Source: Candidatus Woesebacteria bacterium RIFCSPHIGHO2_01_FULL_39_32
GTDB lineage: Bacteria > Patescibacteriota > Microgenomatia > UBA8517
Assembly: GCA_001792345.1 (NCBI GenBank)
Contig: MGGJ01000001.1
Span: 1-48,485 of the forward strand
Direction: 5' to 3'
DNA length: 48,485 nt
Below, piece by piece: positions 22,437 through 30,325 of this stretch. Each line of letters begins with the position of its first letter. Position 1 is the first letter of the stretch. Made by a program: the position numbers and the translations under genes. The notes under the pieces are model-generated. The model did not search any database, was not told the origin of the DNA, and worked only from the letters and a program-made list of their open reading frames with translations.

Positions 22437-23694
22437 AAGTATTGACAAGTTGAAGTGAATTTACAAGATTCCGCCGTGCTATCATACCAGGTACTAATGG
22501 ATCAGTATCGTGGTAACTGTCCAAACCAGTACTCGGTTGTATACCTTTGTAGCCTACATGGCGTAGCATATTTTCCAACTGTTGACTCCAAGAGTCGACC
22601 CTGGCTTCACATATAAAATTTGTGCCATCTTCTAGTACTATATCAAGATTAAAATGGTATGCCTTGTAGCCGTCTAATCCAAATTTAGGATCCAAATCTT
22701 TTACAATAGAATTTCTTGATCCCGTAGATTTATAAAACCTTTGCTGAAAATGCCTCCTCAGAAATCCACACATTAGCGTCAACTCAAATCCTTTTCTTTC
22801 TTCAAGAGTTTTATCGACAGCCGAGGCGTAATCGTGACTTAGAGCACGATATTCCAATTTTTCATCAGAGATTGAAGCTGTGAATGCAAGTGTGTCGGCA
22901 AGGTTTCTTCCTTCCAGATATTTAAGGTAATAGGATAAAAGCCCCTTCAATCTTAGAGAGAAAATAAGGTCGTTTCCCGGAATATCAGTAGCCACAAGAA
23001 AATCTTTTTTAAGTTCATCACTGACGAGTTGTAGCCATTCAGCTGTAGGTTCCTCCTGAAGAAAGAGGCTTTTCTGGCGCAAAATTTTTGCTACATTATA
23101 TTCTTCTGGCCATAAAATTTGAAAGGCCGCGTCTTCAACTTCAGTGATAACTTGCAGCTCATAAAATCTTACAATAGGTGAACCAGTTTTTAATGCGTGA
23201 ATAGCCACAAGCCGTTTGCTTCTCTCGTCTAGCTCATCACCTTTCATAAGCTCTAGCATTTTTTGAACTACGGAAATGTGTAGTGCGGCGTTTGGAAAAT
23301 CGACTAAAATACCCTTTAATTCATCCGCTGTAGGTCTAGCCAGGAACGGGTGTTTTCGTGCACTTTGTGGATCCGACATATCCATATGAGAAGGAGTAGG
23401 TTTATCGGTAAATGATGTGATTGGTGTCATTTTAGGTTTTGAAAGGTCAAGAAGCGGCGGGTATGAACTTGCCATATCGGTTAGCCCGGCAAGTTGGGTT
23501 GGGCCATTTATAAAACGAATATAATCTACTATTTGTTGTGGCCCACCTACTACTTGGAGTAAACCATCTCCCGTTAAGGTTAAACTGTAATCAAGGTCAG
23601 GACGATTGAGTATTTCAGGAACTTGAGCCCGCAAAAACACAAGTTCTTGAATAGAAAAAGGTTCCGGCCCTGTTTTTTCTCTTTCTTGAAACAT
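22429..23694 (-). CDS. hypothetical soluble protein
   Basis: A 421-residue protein with no signal or membrane helix. The middle is helical; the C-terminal part has 'GYKAYHFNLDIVLEDGTNFICEARVDSWSQQLENMLRHVGYKG', which loosely recalls the strand-helix order of RelA/SpoT synthetase domains, but the key catalytic motifs are not evident and I do not assign that function. It converges with the M20 peptidase, with the stop codons overlapping by 8 bases. The gene downstream of it in the same direction order (upstream start side) is the AlbA_2 protein, 44 bases away. Confidence 0.55.
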   Translation of the reverse strand: MFQEREKTGPEPFSIQELVFLRAQVPEILNRPDLDYSLTLTGDGLLQVVGGPQQIVDYIRFINGPTQLAGLTDMASSYPPLLDLSKPKMTPITSFTDKPTPSHMDMSDPQSARKHPFLARPTADELKGILVDFPNAALHISVVQKMLELMKGDELDERSKRLVAIHALKTGSPIVRFYELQVITEVEDAAFQILWPEEYNVAKILRQKSLFLQEEPTAEWLQLVSDELKKDFLVATDIPGNDLIFSLRLKGLLSYYLKYLEGRNLADTLAFTASISDEKLEYRALSHDYASAVDKTLEERKGFELTLMCGFLRRHFQQRFYKSTGSRNSIVKDLDPKFGLDGYKAYHFNLDIVLEDGTNFICEARVDSWSQQLENMLRHVGYKGIQPSTGLDSYHDTDPLVPGMIARRNLVNSLQLVNTSN

Positions 23695-23738
23695 AATAGC
23701 CGATATTATACCATCTGACTGCTAGATATTATAGGATA

Positions 23739-25148
23739 TTACCAGTGAAGCTGGATGTAGTTGTAGACCTCTTCGGGATTAAGTTCCCGCGAAGTATTCC
23801 CTGAGCGGACGTAGAAATACCTTTGCTCTCCTTCTTTAATAAAAACAGGATTTGGTGAACGTTCAACTTTAACTATCGCCACAGTTTCTTTACCGATATC
23901 CTCAAATACTATTTGGACAAAAGATGTGTACTCCGCGCCGACAAAACTTAAGATGAGGCTTACAACGTGTTGAAAAAAACCGTCTGGATTTTTCTTTTTG
24001 AAAGTTGAAAGATCATTTTTTATTCCCAGGATTTCTTTTTCATCATTTACGCCAATTACCAGAGTTCCTCCGTCGCTATTTAGAAATGCTGCTATTGTTC
24101 TTACTATTGTTTTTTCTAGTCCCTTGTTGGGGCTATTTGTAGTGTAGTCCCAGCGCATAGAAGATTTAAATTCAAGTTTCTCCGACTCTTCGCTTTTCAA
24201 GATCAGTTTCAATTCTTCGTTGTCCCCTTTGTCGCTAGGCGAAATAAGTTTTACATTTGTATTCGGTCCTTTTGATTGCTCTTTACCTAGGCTTAAAGGG
24301 AGTTTTTTCAGTTTTTCCAAGAACTCCAGTTTAGTTTGGCTATCTGCAAATGGCTTTAGCGGCGACAACAACGCAATTCCGTCTACTGTTTTTTCATTAC
24401 CAATTTCGTCAAAGCTAACCCATCTATCCGATGATCTCAGTTTGAGAATGGGGTTTTTAAAAACTAAGTGATAAAAAGAAAAATTGTATTTGGTGTAAAC
24501 ACTTGTTTTTCTAGCTATTTCATAATGTGTTATGCCTTCTTCGATCAAATTTATCTTATAATCTTCAGCTTTTAAATTATTAAGAGAGAGCTCTTTTATT
24601 AGTAGACGCTTTATTGCCTGAGCTTTTTTTTCTTCAGCCTTTTTGTAGCCACCGATTAGTTGGAAATGTAGCGTTTTATTATTAAATTGACACAGAAACA
24701 TTGGATTTTCGTATCCTTCAACTTTCGCTTTTATTACAAGTAGGATAATATCTACTTCGGACAAAGGCTCCTTGGTAGTTGATTGTGATATCCTTCTTCC
24801 CTCCATTGCTCTAAGAAAGAGCGACCCCCAAGACAAAAAGTCTTCCTGCAGAAGTTCATCTTTCGAGTGGGGGTTTTCCCAGTTTTGAATTAGCTTGAAG
24901 TTTTCTTTTAAATAAAGCATTAAGCTTTTTAAGAAGTTTTCAGCAAATTGAGATTTGGTTCGAATTACTAATTCTTCCCCCTTTTTTTGCGTGGAAATTA
25001 CATTGAAAAGTTTTAGGAAAATCACAACTCCATTCAATTCTACGGGGTGTTTTTTAAGGAAGACATACTTTTCCGTCACTAATTTTGTTAAGAAATCTGT
25101 GAACAAACGCGCGGTTTCCGGAATGCTTTGGTTATCAGCCTTAGACAC
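23739..25148 (-). CDS. Schlafen-type AlbA_2 domain protein with degenerate Nudix-like region
   Basis: About 470 residues. The C-terminal third is an AlbA_2 (Schlafen-like) domain: 'ESEKLEFKSSMRWD', 'IAAFLNSDGGTLVIGVNDEKEILGI' and 'YFYVRSGNTSRELNPEEV'. Such domains bind nucleic acid or nucleotides, and in Schlafens act as RNases. The middle has 'FQLIGGYKKAEEKKAQAIKRLLIKELSL', which looks like a Nudix box that has lost the REx2EE acidic residues. The ORF track GTG at 25157 directly abuts the -10 box, so I use the GTG at 25148. The role may be regulatory or defensive; neither is shown. Confidence 0.7.
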   Translation of the reverse strand: MSKADNQSIPETARLFTDFLTKLVTEKYVFLKKHPVELNGVVIFLKLFNVISTQKKGEELVIRTKSQFAENFLKSLMLYLKENFKLIQNWENPHSKDELLQEDFLSWGSLFLRAMEGRRISQSTTKEPLSEVDIILLVIKAKVEGYENPMFLCQFNNKTLHFQLIGGYKKAEEKKAQAIKRLLIKELSLNNLKAEDYKINLIEEGITHYEIARKTSVYTKYNFSFYHLVFKNPILKLRSSDRWVSFDEIGNEKTVDGIALLSPLKPFADSQTKLEFLEKLKKLPLSLGKEQSKGPNTNVKLISPSDKGDNEELKLILKSEESEKLEFKSSMRWDYTTNSPNKGLEKTIVRTIAAFLNSDGGTLVIGVNDEKEILGIKNDLSTFKKKNPDGFFQHVVSLILSFVGAEYTSFVQIVFEDIGKETVAIVKVERSPNPVFIKEGEQRYFYVRSGNTSRELNPEEVYNYIQLHW

Positions 25149-25158
25149 TTTGTTCACA

Positions 25159-25199
25159 ATTTTACCATAAATTGATTTTAAATTCGTTTATGGTAAAAT
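25159..25199. promoter_or_regulatory. divergent promoters inside a 13-bp inverted repeat
   Basis: ATTTTACCATAAA (25159-25171) and TTTATGGTAAAAT (25187-25199) are perfect inverted copies with a 15-base spacer. Each arm contains a TAAAAT -10 box: rightward TTGATT-16-TAAAAT for the leader peptide at 25211, leftward for the AlbA_2 gene. The symmetry may be an operator for shared control or may come from two similar promoters. Confidence 0.6.
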
Positions 25200-25210
25200 G
25201 ATTAGGAAAT

Positions 25211-25258
25211 ATGAACTTTTTTGTCGTAAACTTTTCTAAGAAGGCAGAAACCTCCTAA
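25211..25258 (+). CDS. leader peptide MNFFVVNFSKKAETS of a Lys-responsive attenuator
   Basis: A 15-codon frame, the same length as the leader at 20033, with AAG AAG at codons 10-11 and TAA between RNA segments 1 and 2. The nucleotides TTTCTAAGAAG are identical in both leaders. The ATG lies about 5 bases after the predicted transcript start. The next genes are a radical SAM protein and class I LysRS. Confidence 0.6.
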   Translation: MNFFVVNFSKKAETS

Positions 25259-25309
25259 GCGGGCGGTTCCTGTTTTTTTGTGGACAACCTCCCGCAAGGG
25301 AGGTTTTTT
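25246..25309 (+). promoter_or_regulatory. trp-style transcription attenuator before the radical SAM-LysRS genes
   Basis: Segment 1 = CAGAAACCTCC (25245-25255 region), 2 = GCGGGCGGTT (25259-25268), 3 = AACCTCCCGC (25286-25295), 4 = GGGAGGTT (25298-25305). 1:2 pairs CAG/CTG, AACC/GGTT and CC/GG with single mismatches; 2:3 pairs 9 of 10; 3:4 is the terminator. Compared with the tRNA-Lys attenuator, segments 2 and 3 have changed together (GGAGGTT/AACCTCC to GCGGGCGGTT/AACCTCCCGC), so pairing ability is kept. Confidence 0.6.
25286..25309 (+). terminator. intrinsic terminator before the radical SAM gene
   Basis: AACCTCCC-GCAA-GGGAGGTT followed by a T run, a perfect 8-bp stem with a GNRA loop. The 3' arm GGGAGG is also an ideally spaced Shine-Dalgarno (7 bases) for the GTG at 25311, so the hairpin can block both transcription and translation. 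Confidence 0.85.
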
Positions 25310-25310
25310 A

Positions 25311-26300
25311 GTGGAAAAAAGTTATATGTCAGAAAGATTAATACCAGTTTCCGAGTTAGAAACAACTGCGAATCAAGAAGCAGAAGTACATCACATTGAT
25401 TGGGTTGTAATTCAATTGACAGACACCTGCCAGCATATGTGTCCCTATTGCATAAATTCAGACGGTCCTCATAAAAGAAATGTCGCAAGTGTGGACATGA
25501 TTCAGGAAATACTTGCAAGGTTTAGGCCGAGAAAAGTTGAATATACGGGTGGAGATCCCAGTACGAGATTTAATTTACTACTTTCTGGAATAGAACTTGC
25601 CCGTGAATCGGGGGCAGAAGAAATTATGTTTAACACAAACATGGAGCTATTGAATTCGGAAAAAGTAGGTAAACTTGAACAGGCTGGGTTGACGGCAATC
25701 CACTTTGCTCTTCATACTTTAGACCGAGAGAGACATAAAGTGGTTAGAGGCAACAGGAATGCGAGTTTAGATAAAGTGTTGGAAAACTTTGATAATGCGC
25801 TTCAGGGAACAAACTTGGATTTTATTATTGAATATGTTCCTATGAAATTACCTAATGGGGAGAATAATTTAGCCGATTTAGAAAGTGTATATAAATATGT
25901 ATTGGGAAAAAGGGAAGCCTATGGTGCACGTATCAAATCTTTAGAAATAGGAAATCTGATACCAAGAGGGAGAGCAACTCTAGACATGATGTTACCGTTG
26001 GAAGAGCAAGTTGGGGCGATAGAACATGCGATAGAACAACCGGAGATGCCGATTGAGATATACTGTTATGGAAGAGAGGCTACAGAAAGACTTAAAGGAA
26101 AAGGGTTTGTTGTGAATACCTGCTTTGCGGGTAGATCGATGTTTTATTTTACAGTTGATGGTAAAGTGTTAGCAGATAATTTCACGGGTGTAGCGGTTGC
26201 CAGCGATTATAGACAGTTTGACGGAAGATCACCATTGATGAGCAATTTAAATTTTGGAGAGGGTTTGGCGTTTTGTCCATTTGTTGTTCAAGATTCTTAG
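25311..26300 (+). CDS. radical SAM protein (MoaA-like fold)
   Basis: About 329 residues with the SAM iron-sulfur motif CxxxCxxC in 'LTDTCQHMCPYCINSDG' and the glycine-rich 'VEYTGGDPS' that binds the SAM methionine. Later Cys (CYGR, 'NTCFAGRSMFYFTVDGKV', CPF) may hold a second cluster, as in SPASM-like proteins, though spacing is not standard. The reaction is unknown. I start at GTG 25311 because GGGAGG lies 7 bases before it; ATG 25326 is the alternative. The Lys attenuator upstream and LysRS 47 bases downstream suggest a link with lysine or tRNA-Lys, which is inference. Confidence 0.82.
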   Translation: MEKSYMSERLIPVSELETTANQEAEVHHIDWVVIQLTDTCQHMCPYCINSDGPHKRNVASVDMIQEILARFRPRKVEYTGGDPSTRFNLLLSGIELARESGAEEIMFNTNMELLNSEKVGKLEQAGLTAIHFALHTLDRERHKVVRGNRNASLDKVLENFDNALQGTNLDFIIEYVPMKLPNGENNLADLESVYKYVLGKREAYGARIKSLEIGNLIPRGRATLDMMLPLEEQVGAIEHAIEQPEMPIEIYCYGREATERLKGKGFVVNTCFAGRSMFYFTVDGKVLADNFTGVAVASDYRQFDGRSPLMSNLNFGEGLAFCPFVVQDS

Positions 26301-26311
26301 ACAATTTGTTT

Positions 26312-26340
26312 TACTGTATCTGATTTGTTTGTTAAACTTG
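26312..26340 (+). promoter_or_regulatory. possible internal promoter of lysS
   Basis: TTTACT, 17 bases, TAAACT end a few bases before the lysS ATG at 26348. The -35 box matches TTGACA at 4 of 6. If active it gives a basal lysS transcript in addition to readthrough from the attenuated promoter. Confidence 0.4.
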
Positions 26341-26347
26341 GGTAAAT

Positions 26348-28654
26348 ATGGCTACGCACTGGGCAGACAGAATTGCAAAAGAAATAATTACTTCGGGAAA
26401 GTATAAACCTTACTGGGTGGATGATATGAAGACCCCGTCGGGCTTCTCACATGTGGGATCTTTAATGGGTCCTTTAATTCACAGTATGATTTTCAGAGCA
26501 CTAAAAGATGCGGGGAAAGACGGAAATTTTACTTTTGTTATAAATGACTTTGATCCTGCAGACGATTTACTACCTGAGTTAAAAGGTAAATATGAAAAAT
26601 ATTTGGGAATACCCCTAAAACTTGCACCTTCTCCCGACACTAAATTTGGAAGTATGGCAGACCTATTTGGGAGTGATTTTATTTCTTCAATTAGAAGTTT
26701 AGGGGTCGAAGCGGAAATTCTGTCGTCTTGGGAAATGTATCACCAGGGTAAGTTTGATGAAGTCATACGTATAGCATTGGATAATGCAGAAAAAATTCAA
26801 GATATTTATCAAAAAGTAAGCGGTAGCAAGAAAAAAGAAGCCGGATGGCTTCCCTTCCAAGTAATTTGTGAGAATTGTAGCAAGCTTGGAACCACAAAAG
26901 TTTTTGCTTGGGACGGCGAAAAGGTTTCTTATAAGTGTGAACCCGCCCTGGTAAAATGGGCGGTCGGTTGCGGTCACGAAGGGAAAATTTCCCCTTTTGG
27001 AGGAACGGGTAAACTTCCTTGGAAAGTGGATTGGGCTGCGCATTGGAAAGTAATCGGAGTTACGATTGAAGGAGCCGGAAAAGACCATGCTTCAGCCGGA
27101 GGATCGTATGACATTGCAATGACTATTTGCAAAGAAGTCTTTAAATACGATCAGCCATATAAATTTCCATATGAATTTATTCTTATTGGCGGAAGAAAAA
27201 TGTCCTCATCAAAAGGTTTAGGGTTAAAAGCACATGACTTAGTAAAAATATTACCCCCTAGCGTTGGAAGATTTCTTTTCGCAAGATCGGATATTAGGTC
27301 ACAAAGTAATTTCGATCCAATGGGGACAATGGCAATTCCGGATCTTTTTGACGAATACGACAAAGCATGGGAAGCATATGACAAGGGCGGGTACGAGAAG
27401 TTGGCAAGAACCTATGTTTTGTCGCAGATAGATAAAATTCCCGAAAAAGAAAAAGGTTTTTTTGCGCCAAGATTTAAGGATGTAGCAAATTATCTTTCTC
27501 AAGGTTTATCGGAAGATGAACTTCTTGAGAAATTTACGGAAATAAAAGGAGGAAAACTTGATGAGAGCGAGCTTACTATTTTGGAGGAAAGAATTAAATA
27601 TGCAGAAGTTTGGCTTTCCGATTATGCACCAGATGAATATCGTTTCGATATGACCGATACGGTTCCGGAAGAAACTACAAAATTAACTGAAGAACAAAAG
27701 AAATATTTAAAGGGAATATTGAAAATTTTTAATGAGGGGGATGACGCAAAAAGCCTTCAAATTTCTTTGTATGAGTTAACAAAAGAACTGCAAGTTCCTA
27801 TTAAAGATGCTTTTGAGTCAATATATTTAGCGTTTATCGGAAAAACACGGGGTCCAAGAGCGGGGATGCTACTTTCTAAATTTGGAAAAAGGAAGGTAGT
27901 CGAAAGGATAATGGAGGCCACTGGGAAGAAAGGTAAATCCTATTTAAGCCAAAAGGTTAATTTAATTGATGTTCCAAAATATTTTTCTATCGATCCGAAA
28001 GTAAAAGAAGCATACCCTTCGGTTTCGGTTGGCATTGCTTTGATTAAGGGCATTTCGGTTTCGAAAACAAATAGTGAGTTGCAAGAAGAAATTGATAAGT
28101 TTTCCGATGAACAAAAGAATCTAACTACAGAGGTTTTAGGAAGTTATCCTGAAATACTTAGCTACAGAAGACTTTATAAAGAAATGGGAATTGATTGGCA
28201 TTCAAAAAGACCGGGTCCTGAGGAATTGTTAAGAAGGGTTGCTCTAAAAAAGGGATTATATAGTATTAATAACTGCGTTGACGCTTATAATTTAGTGGTT
28301 ATGAGGAACAGAATTTCAGTTGGTGCTTTCGATGCGGATAAAGTTGTCTTTCCTACAACCCTACGTTTTGCTGAGGAGGGAGACGAGATTATTCTCATAG
28401 GTAATAAAGAACCGGTCAAATATACCGCCAAAGAGCTGGCTTACTACGATCAAAAAGGAGGATATAACACGGATTTTAATTATCGAGATGCACAAAGAAC
28501 AATGGTTACGGACAAAACAAAGAATGCCTGGATTAACGTAGATGGAATTTATGATACAACGCCCGAAAAAGTTCAAAAAACACTTGATGAAGCGCTAGAC
28601 TTAATACTTAAGTATTGCGGCGGTAAGCTGGAGTTTAAAGGAGTAGCTATATAA
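26348..28654 (+). CDS. lysS: class I lysyl-tRNA synthetase fused to a B3/B4 domain
   Basis: Charges tRNA-Lys with lysine. Residues 1 to about 525 are a class I (archaeal-type) LysRS: HIGH-like 'GFSHVGSLMGP', the zinc-binding Cys/His segment 'CENCSKLGTTK' to 'VGCGHEGK', 'IEGAGKDHASAGGSYD' and 'GGRKMSSSKGLG'. From about 530 to 768 there is a B3/B4 domain like COG3382 and the editing region of PheRS beta: 'VSVGIALIKGISVSK', 'RRLYKEMGIDWHSKRPGPEELLRRVALKKGLYSINNCVDAYNLVVMRNRISVGAFD'. Stand-alone class I LysRS is about 500-550 residues, so this is a real fusion; deacylation of mischarged tRNA is a reasonable guess. Preceded by the radical SAM gene and a Lys attenuator. Confidence 0.93.
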   Translation: MATHWADRIAKEIITSGKYKPYWVDDMKTPSGFSHVGSLMGPLIHSMIFRALKDAGKDGNFTFVINDFDPADDLLPELKGKYEKYLGIPLKLAPSPDTKFGSMADLFGSDFISSIRSLGVEAEILSSWEMYHQGKFDEVIRIALDNAEKIQDIYQKVSGSKKKEAGWLPFQVICENCSKLGTTKVFAWDGEKVSYKCEPALVKWAVGCGHEGKISPFGGTGKLPWKVDWAAHWKVIGVTIEGAGKDHASAGGSYDIAMTICKEVFKYDQPYKFPYEFILIGGRKMSSSKGLGLKAHDLVKILPPSVGRFLFARSDIRSQSNFDPMGTMAIPDLFDEYDKAWEAYDKGGYEKLARTYVLSQIDKIPEKEKGFFAPRFKDVANYLSQGLSEDELLEKFTEIKGGKLDESELTILEERIKYAEVWLSDYAPDEYRFDMTDTVPEETTKLTEEQKKYLKGILKIFNEGDDAKSLQISLYELTKELQVPIKDAFESIYLAFIGKTRGPRAGMLLSKFGKRKVVERIMEATGKKGKSYLSQKVNLIDVPKYFSIDPKVKEAYPSVSVGIALIKGISVSKTNSELQEEIDKFSDEQKNLTTEVLGSYPEILSYRRLYKEMGIDWHSKRPGPEELLRRVALKKGLYSINNCVDAYNLVVMRNRISVGAFDADKVVFPTTLRFAEEGDEIILIGNKEPVKYTAKELAYYDQKGGYNTDFNYRDAQRTMVTDKTKNAWINVDGIYDTTPEKVQKTLDEALDLILKYCGGKLEFKGVAI

Positions 28655-28873
28655 ATGGCGGATTCGAAAAAGAGTACTAGTGATAAAAAAGATGCGATTA
28701 TTTTGCCTTTGATAGTAATTGGAGTAATTGTTGCGGGAGTAGTTGGTCTCTACTTTCTGCAAAAGTATTCAGTTAACAACAAATATATCTGCAGTTATCT
28801 GGGTGGGTTGTGGATGAGAAAAGATACAGACGCAGCTCATAGATGTTATACCTACGAAGAATTTTACAGGTAG
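28655..28873 (+). CDS. small single-pass membrane protein
   Basis: A 72-residue protein starting at the base after the lysS stop. It has a charged N terminus, one helix (about 16-37) and a short exported tail with two Cys (CSYLGG, RCYTYEEFY). No family is recognised. It is co-transcribed with lysS by position. Confidence 0.65.
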   Translation: MADSKKSTSDKKDAIILPLIVIGVIVAGVVGLYFLQKYSVNNKYICSYLGGLWMRKDTDAAHRCYTYEEFYR

Positions 28874-28877
28874 AAAA

Positions 28878-29447
28878 CTATTTATTTTTCCTCATCTTTT
28901 GGAGTTCTCGGAAGATCGATTCTAATTCGGTTCCTTCCAAATATTTTTCAACATTTTCCCAAAATTCTATTAATGATTTTTTATTCCTGCCTGTTTCCTC
29001 GTAAATATATGCCTGTAACACCATTTCCAATTTTTCTACTTGTTTTAGGAATTTTGCCTCTGGAGTTTTTTGTTCGTTAAATTCTTTAAGAAGCGAAATA
29101 TATTCTTTTCCATTGGGATAATCTCCGAATAAATCTTTCATTACGTCTAGCTCCTTTTTCCTTTTTTTCCTTTGAGAACCTATTACCTTTTTCCCAGCTT
29201 CCCAACGGACATCACCCGGGATGATTTCACCCAAGTCGTGAACAATCGTCATCTTTAATAACTTTTCTTTATTCAACTTTTTTGGGTCAGCTAAAATTAA
29301 TGTAAGAAATGCTACACCCCAGGTATGATCTGCCACGCTTTCGGCGTTTTTTACACCTTTAATAACCCAGCCGGTTCTGTCGACATCTTTAAGGGAATTG
29401 ACTCTGATTAATAGCTTTAATAATTTTGTGATTTGCTTTTTATCCAT
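28878..29447 (-). CDS. HD-domain nucleotidase-like protein (YfbR/HDDC2 type)
   Basis: A 189-residue metal-dependent phosphohydrolase. 'AESVADHTWGVAFLTLIL' holds the first His, 'MTIVHDLGEIIPGDV' the HD pair and Glu, and 'FLKQVEKLEMVLQAY' the last Asp position replaced by Glu-containing sequence. Relatives are 5'-deoxynucleotidases for dNMPs. It converges with the lysS-linked small gene, with 4 bases between. Confidence 0.85.
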   Translation of the reverse strand: MDKKQITKLLKLLIRVNSLKDVDRTGWVIKGVKNAESVADHTWGVAFLTLILADPKKLNKEKLLKMTIVHDLGEIIPGDVRWEAGKKVIGSQRKKRKKELDVMKDLFGDYPNGKEYISLLKEFNEQKTPEAKFLKQVEKLEMVLQAYIYEETGRNKKSLIEFWENVEKYLEGTELESIFRELQKMRKNK

Positions 29448-29548
29448 ATCAATAGGTTAACAGGGATCTGAATATTTTATCAAATAATCTTAGATATTCC
29501 TATAGTTTGACAATTGCAATACAATAGCTTGGAGATTAAAATAAAAAC

Positions 29549-30325
29549 ATGGTTAAGCGAGATAAATTGATTGATTTTATAAATAAAACAATCGGGAAAG
29601 ATTTGATCGAGAAAGCGCTTCAGAAGGATGAAAGGCTAAATGGTGTGCAGTTTTTGGGAGGAGAAAGTGTTGAGAAAGTTGCAGTTGGAGTTAGTTTAAA
29701 TGAAGAATTTCTTCAGGAAGCAGTCAAAATGAGGTCCAACTTTTGTATTTTTCACCATGGACTAGATCCTGAAACATATAAATCAAGATTTCCTCTTTAT
29801 TCTCAAAAACGCTTAAATTTAATCTTCAAAAATGATATTACAATTGTCGCTTTCCATTATGCACTAGATGCCCATCCTGAAATTGGAAACAACGTTACAA
29901 TAATTAAAAAACTAGGCGCTAAAGTTGGTGAGCCTCTTGATGGTGAGTGGGGTTATACAGCGGCTTTTGATACACCCCAAGACGTTCACGAACTGGCTCA
30001 TAAGTGTAGAGATTTATTCGATCATGAAATTTTTGTAGTTGAAGGAATCAAGAAAAAAGTAAAAAAGATTGGTGTAGTTTCTGGAGGAGCAAAACCCTAT
30101 GCGGAAACTCTCGCGGAATTAGAGGCGAATGGAGTTGAACTTTTTATTTCCGGAGAAACTTCCGAGAGTTCGCCGCACAAAATGAGGGAATCGGGAATCA
30201 GTTACTTTGTTTGTGGTCACTATGCGACGGAAAAATTCGGAGTCCAAGAACTAGGTAAAAGAATTGAGTCTAAATTTAAAGAAAAGGTTGAGGTAAAATT
30301 CATTGAAGTGGAGAACCCAATATGA
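29549..30325 (+). CDS. Nif3-family dinuclear metal protein
   Basis: A 258-residue protein of the Nif3/YbgI/DUF34 family (annotated GTP cyclohydrolase 1 type 2-like). 'FCIFHHGLDPETYKS' has the first His pair, 'IVAFHYALDAHPEIGNNV' the next ligands, and 'SGETSESSPHKMRESGISYFVCGHYATEKFG' the Glu and last His. Members form hexamers with two metals per subunit; the physiological reaction is unsettled. Its last codons overlap the start of an HD protein gene (ATGA). Confidence 0.92.
   Translation: MVKRDKLIDFINKTIGKDLIEKALQKDERLNGVQFLGGESVEKVAVGVSLNEEFLQEAVKMRSNFCIFHHGLDPETYKSRFPLYSQKRLNLIFKNDITIVAFHYALDAHPEIGNNVTIIKKLGAKVGEPLDGEWGYTAAFDTPQDVHELAHKCRDLFDHEIFVVEGIKKKVKKIGVVSGGAKPYAETLAELEANGVELFISGETSESSPHKMRESGISYFVCGHYATEKFGVQELGKRIESKFKEKVEVKFIEVENPI

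Noticed and set aside
22429-23694. RelA/SpoT-like synthetase in the 421-residue hypothetical protein
   Set aside because: Only a loose strand-helix resemblance near the C terminus; the catalytic motifs of (p)ppGpp synthetases are not seen.
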